NCBI RefSeq assembly: GCF_020179835.1
Contig: NZ_JAIUDA010000001.1
Span: 868,001 to 932,000, forward strand
DNA from: Pantoea sp. alder81
Lineage (GTDB): Bacteria; Pseudomonadota; Gammaproteobacteria; Enterobacterales; Enterobacteriaceae
DNA length: 64,000 nucleotides
Reading direction: 5' to 3'
Shown here: piece by piece, positions 8,790 to 15,922 of the stretch
Position numbering within the stretch: position 1 is the first letter of the stretch
How the letters are laid out: the number at the start of each line of letters is the position of its first letter
Position numbers and translations under genes: made by a program
Notes under the pieces: model-generated
Database searches by the model: none
What the model saw: only the letters and a program-made list of their open reading frames with translations
What the model was told of the DNA's origin: nothing

Positions 8790-10216
8790 TCAGCAGGGTA
8801 GATTGACCTTTCCAGCGTCCCGCGTCGATCCCATCTACGCGCGGCTAACCACATTAATGCGGTGGCAAACCAGCCAATAATCCACGACACATCATTACCG
8901 GCAAATATCCAGGTTAATGAGCCATGGCGCAGCGGATTATCAATAAAGGGCAGTTGCACCATCACGCCGAGGCAATACACCACAATCCCAACCCAGTTCC
9001 AGCGGCCGTATCGGCCATCAGGCTGTGACAGCGCCGGAATATCCACGCGCCCTTTGGTGATCAGATAGAAATCGGTGAGGCTGATTGCGCTCCATGGGAC
9101 AAAGAAAGCGAGCAGGAACAACAGGAAATGGGTAAACGACTTGAGGAAGGCAGGCTCACTGATCAGGGCGATAATGCAGGCAATCGTGACCATCAGCACC
9201 ACAAACAAAATACGTCCGCCTCGGCTGAGGGACGTTTGCTGACGAAAGCCTGACACGATGGTGGTGAGTGACATAAAGCTGCCGTAGGCATTCAGAGTCG
9301 TGAAAGTAATCTTGCCAAAGCAGATGGCGAAGTAGATCACCATCGCCATAGTGGCGCTACTGCCCAGACCAACGATATATCCCACTTCATTACCGGAAAA
9401 CGCTTTTCCGGCAATTGCTGCCACAATGACGCCCAATGTCATCGAGGCTTGTGTGCCTAATACAGTGCCGAAAAACACCGAACTGAACAGCTTCTTCGCC
9501 GATACGTTAGCAGGCAGGTAGCGCGAGTAATCAGAAACATACGGGCAAAAGGCTATCTGCCAGGAAGATGAGAGTGAAACGGCCAGCAGGAAGTTGGCGA
9601 TAGTGAAGTGCTGATTCTGCCACACCGCCGATAAATCATGCGTGGAAAGCAGGGTGATGAACAGATAAGCGAAGGCCAGCACACCGATCACGCTCGCCAC
9701 TTTTCCCAGCTTGTGAATCACCCGGTATCCGAGCACCGCAATCACCACAATGATGGCGCTAAACAGGATCATACCCATCGCGTTGCTCACATTAATCAGC
9801 TTTGCCAGTGCCTGACCGGCCAGCACGGTGCCGCTGGCCGAAAATCCGACATACATAATGCATACCAGCACCAGCGGGATCACCGCACCAAACACACCAA
9901 ACTGCATGCGGCTGGTGATCATCTGCGGTAAGCCAAGACGCGGGCCCTGAATGGCATGCAACGACATAATGGCGGCACCGATAATCTGGCCCACCAACAG
10001 ACCCACAAGCGACCACACCACATCGCCGCCCAACACTACGGCGAGAGCACCGGTAACAATAGCGGTAATTTGCAGGTTACCGCCAAACCAGAGTGTGAAC
10101 TGGCTGAAAGGGTGGCCATGACGTTCGCGGAGCGGAATGTAATCGATTGATCGGGTTTCAGACAGGCGCTGGTTTTCTGTGCCTGAATAATCGGCTGCAG
10201 GTGATTCGGCTGACAT
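8786..10216 (-). CDS. NCS1-family purine/cytosine permease-like transporter
   Basis: This is a 476-residue protein with about 12 predicted membrane helices. The N-terminal segment RSIDYIPLRERHGHPFSQFTLWFGGNLQI is characteristic of the cytosine/purine, uracil, thiamine, allantoin permease family (NCS1, CodB-related). Such carriers import nucleobases or related ring compounds by cation symport. No deaminase or hydantoinase gene adjoins it, so the substrate is not defined by context. ATG 10216 follows a GCGAGGAAAC sequence on the minus strand, a good ribosome binding site. A perfect 24-bp palindrome 72 bases upstream probably controls it. It is convergent with the YbcL-like gene. Confidence 0.88.
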   Translation of the reverse strand: MSAESPAADYSGTENQRLSETRSIDYIPLRERHGHPFSQFTLWFGGNLQITAIVTGALAVVLGGDVVWSLVGLLVGQIIGAAIMSLHAIQGPRLGLPQMITSRMQFGVFGAVIPLVLVCIMYVGFSASGTVLAGQALAKLINVSNAMGMILFSAIIVVIAVLGYRVIHKLGKVASVIGVLAFAYLFITLLSTHDLSAVWQNQHFTIANFLLAVSLSSSWQIAFCPYVSDYSRYLPANVSAKKLFSSVFFGTVLGTQASMTLGVIVAAIAGKAFSGNEVGYIVGLGSSATMAMVIYFAICFGKITFTTLNAYGSFMSLTTIVSGFRQQTSLSRGGRILFVVLMVTIACIIALISEPAFLKSFTHFLLFLLAFFVPWSAISLTDFYLITKGRVDIPALSQPDGRYGRWNWVGIVVYCLGVMVQLPFIDNPLRHGSLTWIFAGNDVSWIIGWFATALMWLAARRWDRRGTLERSIYPAE

Positions 10217-10287
10217 AGTTTCCTCGCTGAAACAATGAACGCAGTGCGTTATGTTATTTTTTGTTTATCTGTTGTGATGGCATTAGG

Positions 10288-10311
10288 CGATACATGTATA
10301 TACATGTATCG
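10288..10311. promoter_or_regulatory. Perfect 24-bp palindromic operator upstream of the NCS1 permease
   Basis: Twelve bases, CGATACATGTAT, are followed directly by their reverse complement, giving a perfect palindrome without spacer. It begins 72 bases upstream of the permease ATG. On the minus strand a GTGACA element (10316-10321) lies just before it and TATACA-like bases lie inside it, so it should overlap the core promoter. The ATGTATATACAT centre looks like a GntR-type operator. No regulator gene adjoins. Confidence 0.6.
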
Positions 10312-10423
10312 ATATTGTCACGCGATAAACGAAGTTACAAGGCAGCCGGTCATTGGAAATTGTGATGACGCTGGCAAGGTTGTCATCAAAATGAAAGGGC
10401 GAGGAGAAGGTTAGCCGCTGTGT

Positions 10424-10702
10424 TTATTTTTGGCCCTGAGTCCAGGGGTTAAAATCGCTATCTACCGAATCTTGTTTGGTGGGTTCCTCGAGAGAGTCGA
10501 GGTAGAGTGCTTCCACTTCAGAACGTGCCCATGGCGTGCGGCGCAGGAATTTGAGGCTGGATTTTACGCTAGGATCGCTTTTGAAGCAGTTGATATTGAT
10601 AAGTTTACTGAGTTCGACCCAGCCATAACGCGCCACTAACGCATTAATAATCATTTCCAGCGTCACGCCGTGCATGGGATCTTTAGAAGAGTGAGTGGTC
10701 AT
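10424..10702 (-). CDS. VF530-family small DNA-binding protein (DUF2132)
   Basis: This is a 92-residue protein with the signature [19 protein letters not shown], then [25 protein letters not shown], which I recognise as the VF530/DUF2132 family. The structure of one member suggested double-stranded DNA binding, but the function is not established. The chosen ATG 10702 has AGGA about 7 bases upstream; a longer frame extends to 10792 but has no support. The tail from about residue 75 is acidic and likely disordered. It is divergently placed from the DUF3811 gene with about 110 bases between starts. Confidence 0.82.
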   Translation of the reverse strand: MTTHSSKDPMHGVTLEMIINALVARYGWVELSKLININCFKSDPSVKSSLKFLRRTPWARSEVEALYLDSLEEPTKQDSVDSDFNPWTQGQK

Positions 10703-10811
10703 GTTACGTCCTAATTTGCAGGCGGATGATTGGCGGGCAAGATTACAAGAAAGCCGCGCCGGCAGCAATGGTGTAGACTTGAGCTTAGCCATTTACTGAG
10801 GAAATAACGCG

Positions 10812-11120
10812 ATGAGCGATAAGAAAATGATTTCAATCGACCAGTTTAATGAAGCTGAGCGAATTGAAGTGGATGAAATCTTCAAAGGGTTAATGGAAAA
10901 ACATCGCCAGCGCAGTGGTAAAGAGCCTGATGCGAAAAAAGAGAAAGAATATACCGCAGATGCGCGTCAGCAAGTCATGACCATTAAGTTAGCCAAAGAA
11001 AAAGCCAAAGCGGACAAAGCGAAAAAGACACCGACGCGCCGTAAGAAACCTGAAGCGCAGTCTGCCAGTGAGGTCAGTGACTTCAACTGGTCCGCAACCA
11101 TTAATAAAGGGCGTCGCTAA
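10812..11120 (+). CDS. DUF3811 (YjbD-type) small charged protein
   Basis: The product has 102 residues and is very rich in Lys, Glu, Ala and Arg. It has a long charged helix through residues 15-85 (KEKEYTADARQQVMTIKLAKEKAKADKAKK) and a C-terminal DFNWSATINKGRR that matches the FSWSAN...GRR end of E. coli YjbD. The function of the family is unknown. GAGGAAATAACGCG precedes the ATG, a sound ribosome binding site. Its stop codon is only 3 bases from that of the convergent DUF1345 gene. Confidence 0.78.
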   Translation: MSDKKMISIDQFNEAERIEVDEIFKGLMEKHRQRSGKEPDAKKEKEYTADARQQVMTIKLAKEKAKADKAKKTPTRRKKPEAQSASEVSDFNWSATINKGRR

Positions 11121-11123
11121 GCG

Positions 11124-11783
11124 CTAACTCAGCAATCCGGCCCCCACATTCACCGACAATCCCAGAATGGCCAGATTGAAAATAAACGAGATCACCGATT
11201 GCAGCAGCGCCAGCTTACGCATTTCGGTGGTGCCCGTTGCCACATCAGCGGTTTGTGATGCGACTGCGATGGTGAATGAGAAATAGAGAAAATCCCAGTA
11301 CGCCGGTTCGTCCGGTTTTTCTGGGAATATCATCGGTGTGACATCCTGACTACGCTGCAAGTAATGTTGATGTGCGTAATGCATGGCGAACGAACTCGGC
11401 AGTAATGCCCATGAGACAATCAACGTCATGGCGGTCAGCAGCAGATGCAATACACGCGGTGTGCCGGTGAGATGTTTGAGAGCCGGAAGCTCACTCATGA
11501 TCGCCACGATGCTGATCATGCAGGCCACAATGACCATGCCAAGAACCAACGCAGCGCTCTGATCTTGCATCTGAGCGATACGCTTGATTTCACCTGCATC
11601 GGTACGCAGCATGCGAAACCAGATAAACCACAGATAAAGCCACGCCAGCACATTCCAGCCAATCAATACGCGTTGCAGTTCTCCCAATTTTACAGGCAGC
11701 AATAAATAGCAGACAACACCGGCAACAATCGAGATCAATAGACGCAGCCGCGCGAACAGATGTGTGGTGAGAGAAAAGGGCAT
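11124..11783 (-). CDS. DUF1345-family inner membrane protein
   Basis: The product has 219 residues with about five hydrophobic helices. The block PAYWDFLYFSFTIAVASQTADVATGT near residues 155-180 and the final SVISFIFNLAILGLSVNV are the hallmark of DUF1345. That block resembles the pore/selectivity region of two-helix potassium channels, but no transport activity is established. ATG 11783 begins MPFSLTTHLFARLRLL. The gene is tail-to-tail with the DUF3811 gene. Downstream of it the window changes from core genes to an accessory patch. Confidence 0.8.
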   Translation of the reverse strand: MPFSLTTHLFARLRLLISIVAGVVCYLLLPVKLGELQRVLIGWNVLAWLYLWFIWFRMLRTDAGEIKRIAQMQDQSAALVLGMVIVACMISIVAIMSELPALKHLTGTPRVLHLLLTAMTLIVSWALLPSSFAMHYAHQHYLQRSQDVTPMIFPEKPDEPAYWDFLYFSFTIAVASQTADVATGTTEMRKLALLQSVISFIFNLAILGLSVNVGAGLLS

Positions 11784-11920
11784 GATGTTGTTTTTTATTG
11801 AGGTTTGAATCAGTTAACTGTAGTTGATGGCAGGAAAAACGCCTGAGCTGACGGCTGAGAATCCTATCGAAATCAGACGCGCTGACGGGTTAAAAGTTGA
11901 CTGAAAGCAATATTGGCTGA

Positions 11921-11992
11921 CGTCGCTACGTGAATTCTGAGATTACGCGTGTGGGATTGCTACTGATTATTGACGTAGCGATGCCTTTTTTT
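11921..11992 (+). terminator. Terminator-like inverted repeat with T tract in a gene-poor gap
   Basis: Bases 11921-11931 (CGTCGCTACGT) pair with 11973-11983 (ACGTAGCGATG), with one G-T wobble, around a 41-base loop. Seven T residues follow at 11986-11992. The large loop makes this a poor classical terminator. It could equally be a relic of an insertion boundary. The gap 11784-12064 shows no other gene. Confidence 0.3.
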
Positions 11993-12064
11993 GTCGGTAT
12001 TTTAAGCGATTCATGGAGGTTGAGGTGAATACCTCAGTGATATTAAACATGAGCATCGACTATC

Positions 12065-12084
12065 AAGTAAGTCTACATGAAGGC
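12065..12084. promoter_or_regulatory. Left AbiEi operator (inverted copy 1)
   Basis: The 20-base sequence containing AAGTCTACA is repeated in inverse orientation at 12159-12178 with 17 of 20 positions identical. It lies upstream of a TTGACG -35-like element at 12111-12116. AbiEi antitoxins are known to repress their own promoters by binding paired inverted repeats, so this is the expected operator. Confidence 0.65.
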
Positions 12085-12158
12085 TACACATATGGTGTTT
12101 TCATGTGCACTTGACGTTTTGGATGTGATTATGTTTACATATAAGTCATCTTTTATTG

Positions 12159-12178
12159 GCCTTTGTGTAGACTTAATT
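12159..12178. promoter_or_regulatory. Right AbiEi operator (inverted copy 2)
   Basis: This is the inverse copy of 12065-12084, with core TGTAGACTT. It ends one base before the ATG at 12179, so it would lie in the 5' leader and overlap the ribosome binding region. The pair brackets the presumed promoter and supports the choice of the downstream start codon for abiEi. Confidence 0.65.
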
Positions 12179-12724
12179 ATGAACAGAATGACGGCTATTA
12201 TGCAGCTGAACCTGTTTGATAAGAGAGGACGCTATGTCTTTACTCTTCGGGATTTAGCCAAAATTTTTTTTGAAGATAGCGCGAAAACCCTTAAAGCAGG
12301 TTTAAATCGACTAGTAAAAGACGGCATCCTTACACGTGCTATTCGAGGCGTTTATGTTTACGCCTTAGCCAGAAGTAAAGATGCCTACACGCTTGAAAGG
12401 GTGGTATTGGCGCTGCGTAGAGGGGAATACAACTATCTCAGTCTGGAATCAGCGTTATCTGCTTATGGTGCTATCTCACAGATTCCAATGAGCAGAATTA
12501 CAGTGATGACCACTGGACGTTCTGAAGAACATAAAACGCCCTATGGCGTCATTGAGTTTACGCACACCAAGCGTTCTCCCGAACAGATTTTGCAAGACAC
12601 ATACATCGGTGACTCGCCTTTACGTCAGGCAACGATGAAGACAGCACTTAGAGATTTGCGGCGGGTAGGGCGTAACCTGCATCTGGTCGATACAACGGAG
12701 CTCCAGAATGAATCAGAGGGTTAA
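12179..12724 (+). CDS. abiEi: AbiEi antitoxin (type IV toxin-antitoxin)
   Basis: The product has 181 residues from ATG 12179. An N-terminal winged helix (about residues 13-60: YVFTLRDLAKIFFEDSAKTLKAGLNRLVKDGILTRAIRGVYVY) is followed by the AbiEi antitoxin domain (YLSLESALSAYGAISQ, then TVMTTGRSEEHKTPYGVIEFTH). A longer frame opens at 12077, but the inverted repeats and the family start favour 12179. AbiEi represses the operon and neutralises the toxin without stable protein contact. It overlaps the toxin gene by 17 bases. Codon use and base composition look more AT-rich than in the flanking genes, which suggests acquisition. Phage defence by abortive infection is the known role of the family. 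Confidence 0.9.
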   Translation: MNRMTAIMQLNLFDKRGRYVFTLRDLAKIFFEDSAKTLKAGLNRLVKDGILTRAIRGVYVYALARSKDAYTLERVVLALRRGEYNYLSLESALSAYGAISQIPMSRITVMTTGRSEEHKTPYGVIEFTHTKRSPEQILQDTYIGDSPLRQATMKTALRDLRRVGRNLHLVDTTELQNESEG

Positions 12725-13625
12725 TTTTGCCGATTTGGTGGGTCAAGCCATGGAGTCAGCTGAACTTGATGGTATGCGAAATGTGGTTGAGAAAGAGCTA
12801 CTGCATTACGACATTCTATTTTGCCTGGATAGAGAAGGATTACTGCAGGACCTTACATTCCAGGGCGGTACCTCATTGAGGCTGTGCTATGGCGGCAATC
12901 GCTTTAGCGAAGACCTTGATTTTGCAGGTGGAATTGGTTTTTCTGGCACGGATCTTAAAAATCTTAAAAGCTGTATCGAGGATTACCTTGGCACTCGGTA
13001 TGGATTAGAAGTTGCGGTGAAAGAACCCGCTGAGTTAAGGAATGAACCCGGTTACGAAGAGATTCGAATTGATAAATGGCAGGTGTCAGTAACCACAGCA
13101 CCAGAAAGACGAGATATGCCGAAACAACGTATCAAGATCGAAATCGCTAATATTCCTGCATATACCAGAAAGCCGTTGTCATTGACACGCAATTACAGCG
13201 TTTTGCCTGATGGTTACAGCGATACGCTGGTTATGTGTGAATCTCTCGACGAAATCATGAGTGATAAGCTCATCTCATTAGCTGCAACCACCAGGTATAT
13301 TCGTTACCGCGATTTATGGGATTTGCCTTGGTTACTACAGCAGAATGCTGTTTATGAAATTGATTTAGTGAGGAAAAAAATTAATGACTATAAGATTCCT
13401 GACTATGAAGCGTTGCTGTCACAACGTATCCAAAGCGTTGGAACAATCGTAGGTGATGGACGCTTTTACAATGAGATGAAAAGATTCCTGCCACAGCAGG
13501 TTTTTGACCGGACATTAGGGCGCAAGGAATTCATCACTTATGCGAGCGAGCGGTTATTGTCGTTACTCGTATCGCTGCAGAATGAGTTGAGCGGTAAAGC
13601 CCAGGATGAGCCATTTACGATGTGA
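12708..13625 (+). CDS. abiEii: AbiEii nucleotidyltransferase toxin
   Basis: The product has 305 residues of the AbiEii/AbiGii family, DUF1814-type. The nucleotidyltransferase motif is intact: GGTSLRLCYGG at about residues 53-63, then SEDLDF at 67-72, the GS-x-DxD arrangement of this fold. Residues 185-215 (SLDEIMSDKLISLAATTRYIRYRDLWDLPWLLQQ) carry the conserved family block DK...R..RDLWD. Characterised AbiEii-type enzymes add nucleotides to tRNA acceptor ends or otherwise block growth. The start is ATG 12708, inside the antitoxin gene, so the two are translationally coupled. The toxin looks full length and active by motif. It ends 135 bases before dif. Confidence 0.9.
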   Translation: MNQRVNFADLVGQAMESAELDGMRNVVEKELLHYDILFCLDREGLLQDLTFQGGTSLRLCYGGNRFSEDLDFAGGIGFSGTDLKNLKSCIEDYLGTRYGLEVAVKEPAELRNEPGYEEIRIDKWQVSVTTAPERRDMPKQRIKIEIANIPAYTRKPLSLTRNYSVLPDGYSDTLVMCESLDEIMSDKLISLAATTRYIRYRDLWDLPWLLQQNAVYEIDLVRKKINDYKIPDYEALLSQRIQSVGTIVGDGRFYNEMKRFLPQQVFDRTLGRKEFITYASERLLSLLVSLQNELSGKAQDEPFTM

Positions 13626-13760
13626 ACGGCTGAGAAGTGAAGACAAGTGAGAAACGGAAGTCGTTTACGTCAGTACGGGGCATTAGCAATTTAGTGCAAC
13701 GCAATCAAATATCAGTAGGAGATAGCCCAGCGCAGTCTGGAGTGCGCCTTCAGATGCCTT

Positions 13761-13788
13761 ATTTAACATAATATACATTATGCGCCCT
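13761..13788 (-). other. dif: dif chromosome dimer resolution site (XerCD target)
   Basis: Read on the minus strand, the XerC arm is AGGGCGCATAA (13788-13778), the 6-base centre is TGTATA (13777-13772) and the XerD arm is TTATGTTAAAT (13771-13761). Compared with the E. coli dif sequence as I remember it, 26 of 28 bases agree; both differences are in the outer XerC arm. Centre and XerD arm are identical. The surrounding 368-bp gap 13626-13993 holds no convincing gene. Together with two matS sites this marks the replication terminus. Confidence 0.88.
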
Positions 13789-13993
13789 TTGATTATCTGG
13801 CTAACTTAAGATGACCGCCTCGAATATGCCTGTGTTTTGTTGAGCTGAATATGCTGTGTTGCGTTCTACTGGCGCTGCTGTTTCTAGCGCGGAACACTTA
13901 TGTGAGATGAAATTTGAAGGATTTAAACCAGATTGGATTTCCCGTCTGCAACACGCCAGCGAAGATGACCTGCCACTGACGGGAAATTGAAAA

Positions 13994-14164
13994 CTACTTC
14001 TTTTCGTTGCCTGCATCCCGCGCTTTCAAACGGCAAGCTTCAACTACCCAGGCTGAGAAGTTTTGAATGTTTTCGCTCTTCATACTCTCTTCGATCTGAT
14101 CAATCAGCAGATGTGGGAAACGAATATGCTTTCGTCGGGTTTTGGAGTTTGTCATTTTATCCAT
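13994..14164 (-). CDS. YlcI/YnfO-like small protein (DUF3950-type)
   Basis: This is a 56-residue basic protein, MDKMTNSKTRRKHIRFP and onwards, ending NFSAWVVEACRLKARDAGNEKK. The layout of a short beta strand (KHIRFP) followed by two helices is that of small ribbon-helix-helix-like proteins, often seen in prophages and accessory islands under the name YlcI/YnfO family. The start at ATG 14164 has AGGGATC 6-9 bases upstream; a second in-frame ATG lies at 14155. It stands alone beside dif and downstream of cydC. No function is assigned. Confidence 0.6.
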   Translation of the reverse strand: MDKMTNSKTRRKHIRFPHLLIDQIEESMKSENIQNFSAWVVEACRLKARDAGNEKK

Positions 14165-14214
14165 GGTGATCCCTGGTCAGTTATCTCACAAGTTTTATTA
14201 TTGTATTGATTAAG

Positions 14215-14243
14215 CATCTGCTCAGATTGACCCTAAGCAGATG
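14215..14243 (-). terminator. Stem-loop downstream of cydC
   Basis: CATCTGCT (14215-14222) pairs perfectly with AGCAGATG (14236-14243) around a 13-base loop, 36 bases beyond the cydC stop codon. On the minus strand it is followed by CTTAATCAAT and no real T tract. It is a weak terminator candidate for the cyd operon. Confidence 0.35.
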
Positions 14244-14278
14244 TAAATAAACCAAAAAACAGATCCCTGCTCTTGTTA

Positions 14279-15922
14279 TTATCTGTCGAGCAGTAACCGA
14301 CTATCCGCTAGAGAAAGTGGCTGAATCTGATGGGTCACCAGCAACGTGGTTTTACCCTTAATGAGTTCTTTCAAGCAGTTAAGTACCAATTCCGTATTCA
14401 CTGCGTCTAACCCTTCGGTGGGTTCATCCAGCAGTACGATCGGCGCGTGGGAAAGATAAGCGCGGGCAATCCCAATCCGGCGGGCTTGACCACCAGACAG
14501 ACGCCCTCCTAACTCGCCCACCAGGGTATCGAGCCCCAGCGGAAATGCACGGACTTCTTCGTCTAAGGCAGCACGTGCCAGTGCATCCCATAATGTCTCG
14601 TCATCCGCATCCGGTGAAACCAGCCGCAGGTTGTCTCGAATCGACGCGTTAAAGAGATAGGTTTTCTGGCCAACCACCGAAATCATCTGACGCAACGTAT
14701 CTTCTGAAAGCGTCCTGACCGGGCGACCACCAATAGACACATCTCCAGCTGTTGTTTCCCAGAATCCTTGCACCAGATTCAGTACGGTAGTTTTACCCGC
14801 TCCGCTAGGTCCCAAAATCGCCAGACAATGGCCGACGGGCACGGTAAAGCTCAGCTTATCCAGTACCTTAGGCGCATCAGGCGTGTAACGCATTGTCACA
14901 GCAGCAAATGATAATTCGCTGCTTTCCGGTATCGGGCTGGTTTCAGGCAAGACGATCGCCGGTGTCAACTCCGTCATGGAGAACAGACGGCGTGCCGCTT
15001 CACGCGTAGTGCCGAGTGCAGCAAAGGCAGCAGGCAATCCAGCCACCGCTTCAGTGCTCGCCAGTATGGTGAACAGCAACATCACGATTTCACTGGCAGA
15101 AATGCCGCTCGCGTGCCCGGTGTTGAAGAGCAGGATAAACGCGAAAAATAACCCGAGCTGTCCCATTAAGGCGCAGATCGCCCCGCCGCTGGCGCTGATC
15201 CAGGCTTGCCGACGCTGTGCGCTGATCAGTTGCTGAGAAAGCTGGCGCAAATGATCGGTTTGATGACTAACGGCGCCGACCATCTGTAACTCTGCTAATC
15301 CACGTACCAAATCGGTGGATGCAGCCTGAACGGATGAACGCACGGTGGCAATCTGGTTGCCACTGGCTTGCGTCAACGATGCCACAATCCATGGCACAAC
15401 CACGCCCGCAAGTATCAACACCACGGCATCAATGATTGCCACTGAAGGTGAGAACCAGCAAATCCCGGCCAAAATAATCAGCGCCGAGATCAGCCCTGCA
15501 ATCGCTGGGGTCAGAATGCGTAGATAGAAGTTGTCGAGGCTGTCAATATCAGCACGAAAACGCGCCAGCACATCCCCATCACGGAAATCCTGCAGTCGCG
15601 CGGGCGCAAGATCCGCTAACTGCTGATAGAACCAGACGCGTAAAACCGACAACAAGCGCAAGGTTGCGTCGTGCGTCACCAGTCTTTCCAGATAACGCGC
15701 GAAGGTACGTAATACCGCGAGCCCACGAATCGCCGCCGCCGGAGTGAAAAACTCCAGAGCCAGTGAGCCTACGCCAGCCAGCGCCATGGAAGTGATGAAC
15801 CAGCCGGATAAGGCGAGCAGCGCAACGTTGGAGAGAATCACAATCACAGAGAGCAAAATCCCCACCGCCATGCGTAAACGCCATGGCCGCGCCAGGCGCA
15901 GGAGATGGCAAAGATCATTCAT
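14279..15922 (-). CDS. cydC: CydC subunit of the heterodimeric CydDC ABC exporter
   Basis: The product has 547 residues: an exporter-type membrane domain with six helices (about 15-300) and a C-terminal ATPase. Walker A is GPSGAGKTTVLN near residue 365, the signature is LSGGQARR, and Walker B is APIVLLDEPTEGLD. CydDC exports reduced thiols (glutathione, cysteine) to the periplasm and is needed to assemble cytochrome bd. Its ATG overlaps the cydD stop by 4 bases (ATGA), so the two are translationally coupled. It is the last gene of the cydABDC operon. The usual enterobacterial neighbours aat and trxB are absent here. Confidence 0.92.
   Translation of the reverse strand: MNDLCHLLRLARPWRLRMAVGILLSVIVILSNVALLALSGWFITSMALAGVGSLALEFFTPAAAIRGLAVLRTFARYLERLVTHDATLRLLSVLRVWFYQQLADLAPARLQDFRDGDVLARFRADIDSLDNFYLRILTPAIAGLISALIILAGICWFSPSVAIIDAVVLILAGVVVPWIVASLTQASGNQIATVRSSVQAASTDLVRGLAELQMVGAVSHQTDHLRQLSQQLISAQRRQAWISASGGAICALMGQLGLFFAFILLFNTGHASGISASEIVMLLFTILASTEAVAGLPAAFAALGTTREAARRLFSMTELTPAIVLPETSPIPESSELSFAAVTMRYTPDAPKVLDKLSFTVPVGHCLAILGPSGAGKTTVLNLVQGFWETTAGDVSIGGRPVRTLSEDTLRQMISVVGQKTYLFNASIRDNLRLVSPDADDETLWDALARAALDEEVRAFPLGLDTLVGELGGRLSGGQARRIGIARAYLSHAPIVLLDEPTEGLDAVNTELVLNCLKELIKGKTTLLVTHQIQPLSLADSRLLLDR

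Noticed and set aside
12040-12062. Sequence ATTAAACATGA, 9/11 like the XerD arm of dif, considered as a second border of an element inserted at dif.
   Set aside because: Neither the central hexamer nor the XerC arm follows, so it is no better than chance in AT-rich DNA.
13856-13990. A 45-codon open stretch on the plus strand ending HASEDDLPLTGN, with an internal ATG at 13907.
   Set aside because: No ribosome binding site, no recognised family and an upstream stop at 13841; it may be the tail of a decayed gene but cannot be supported.
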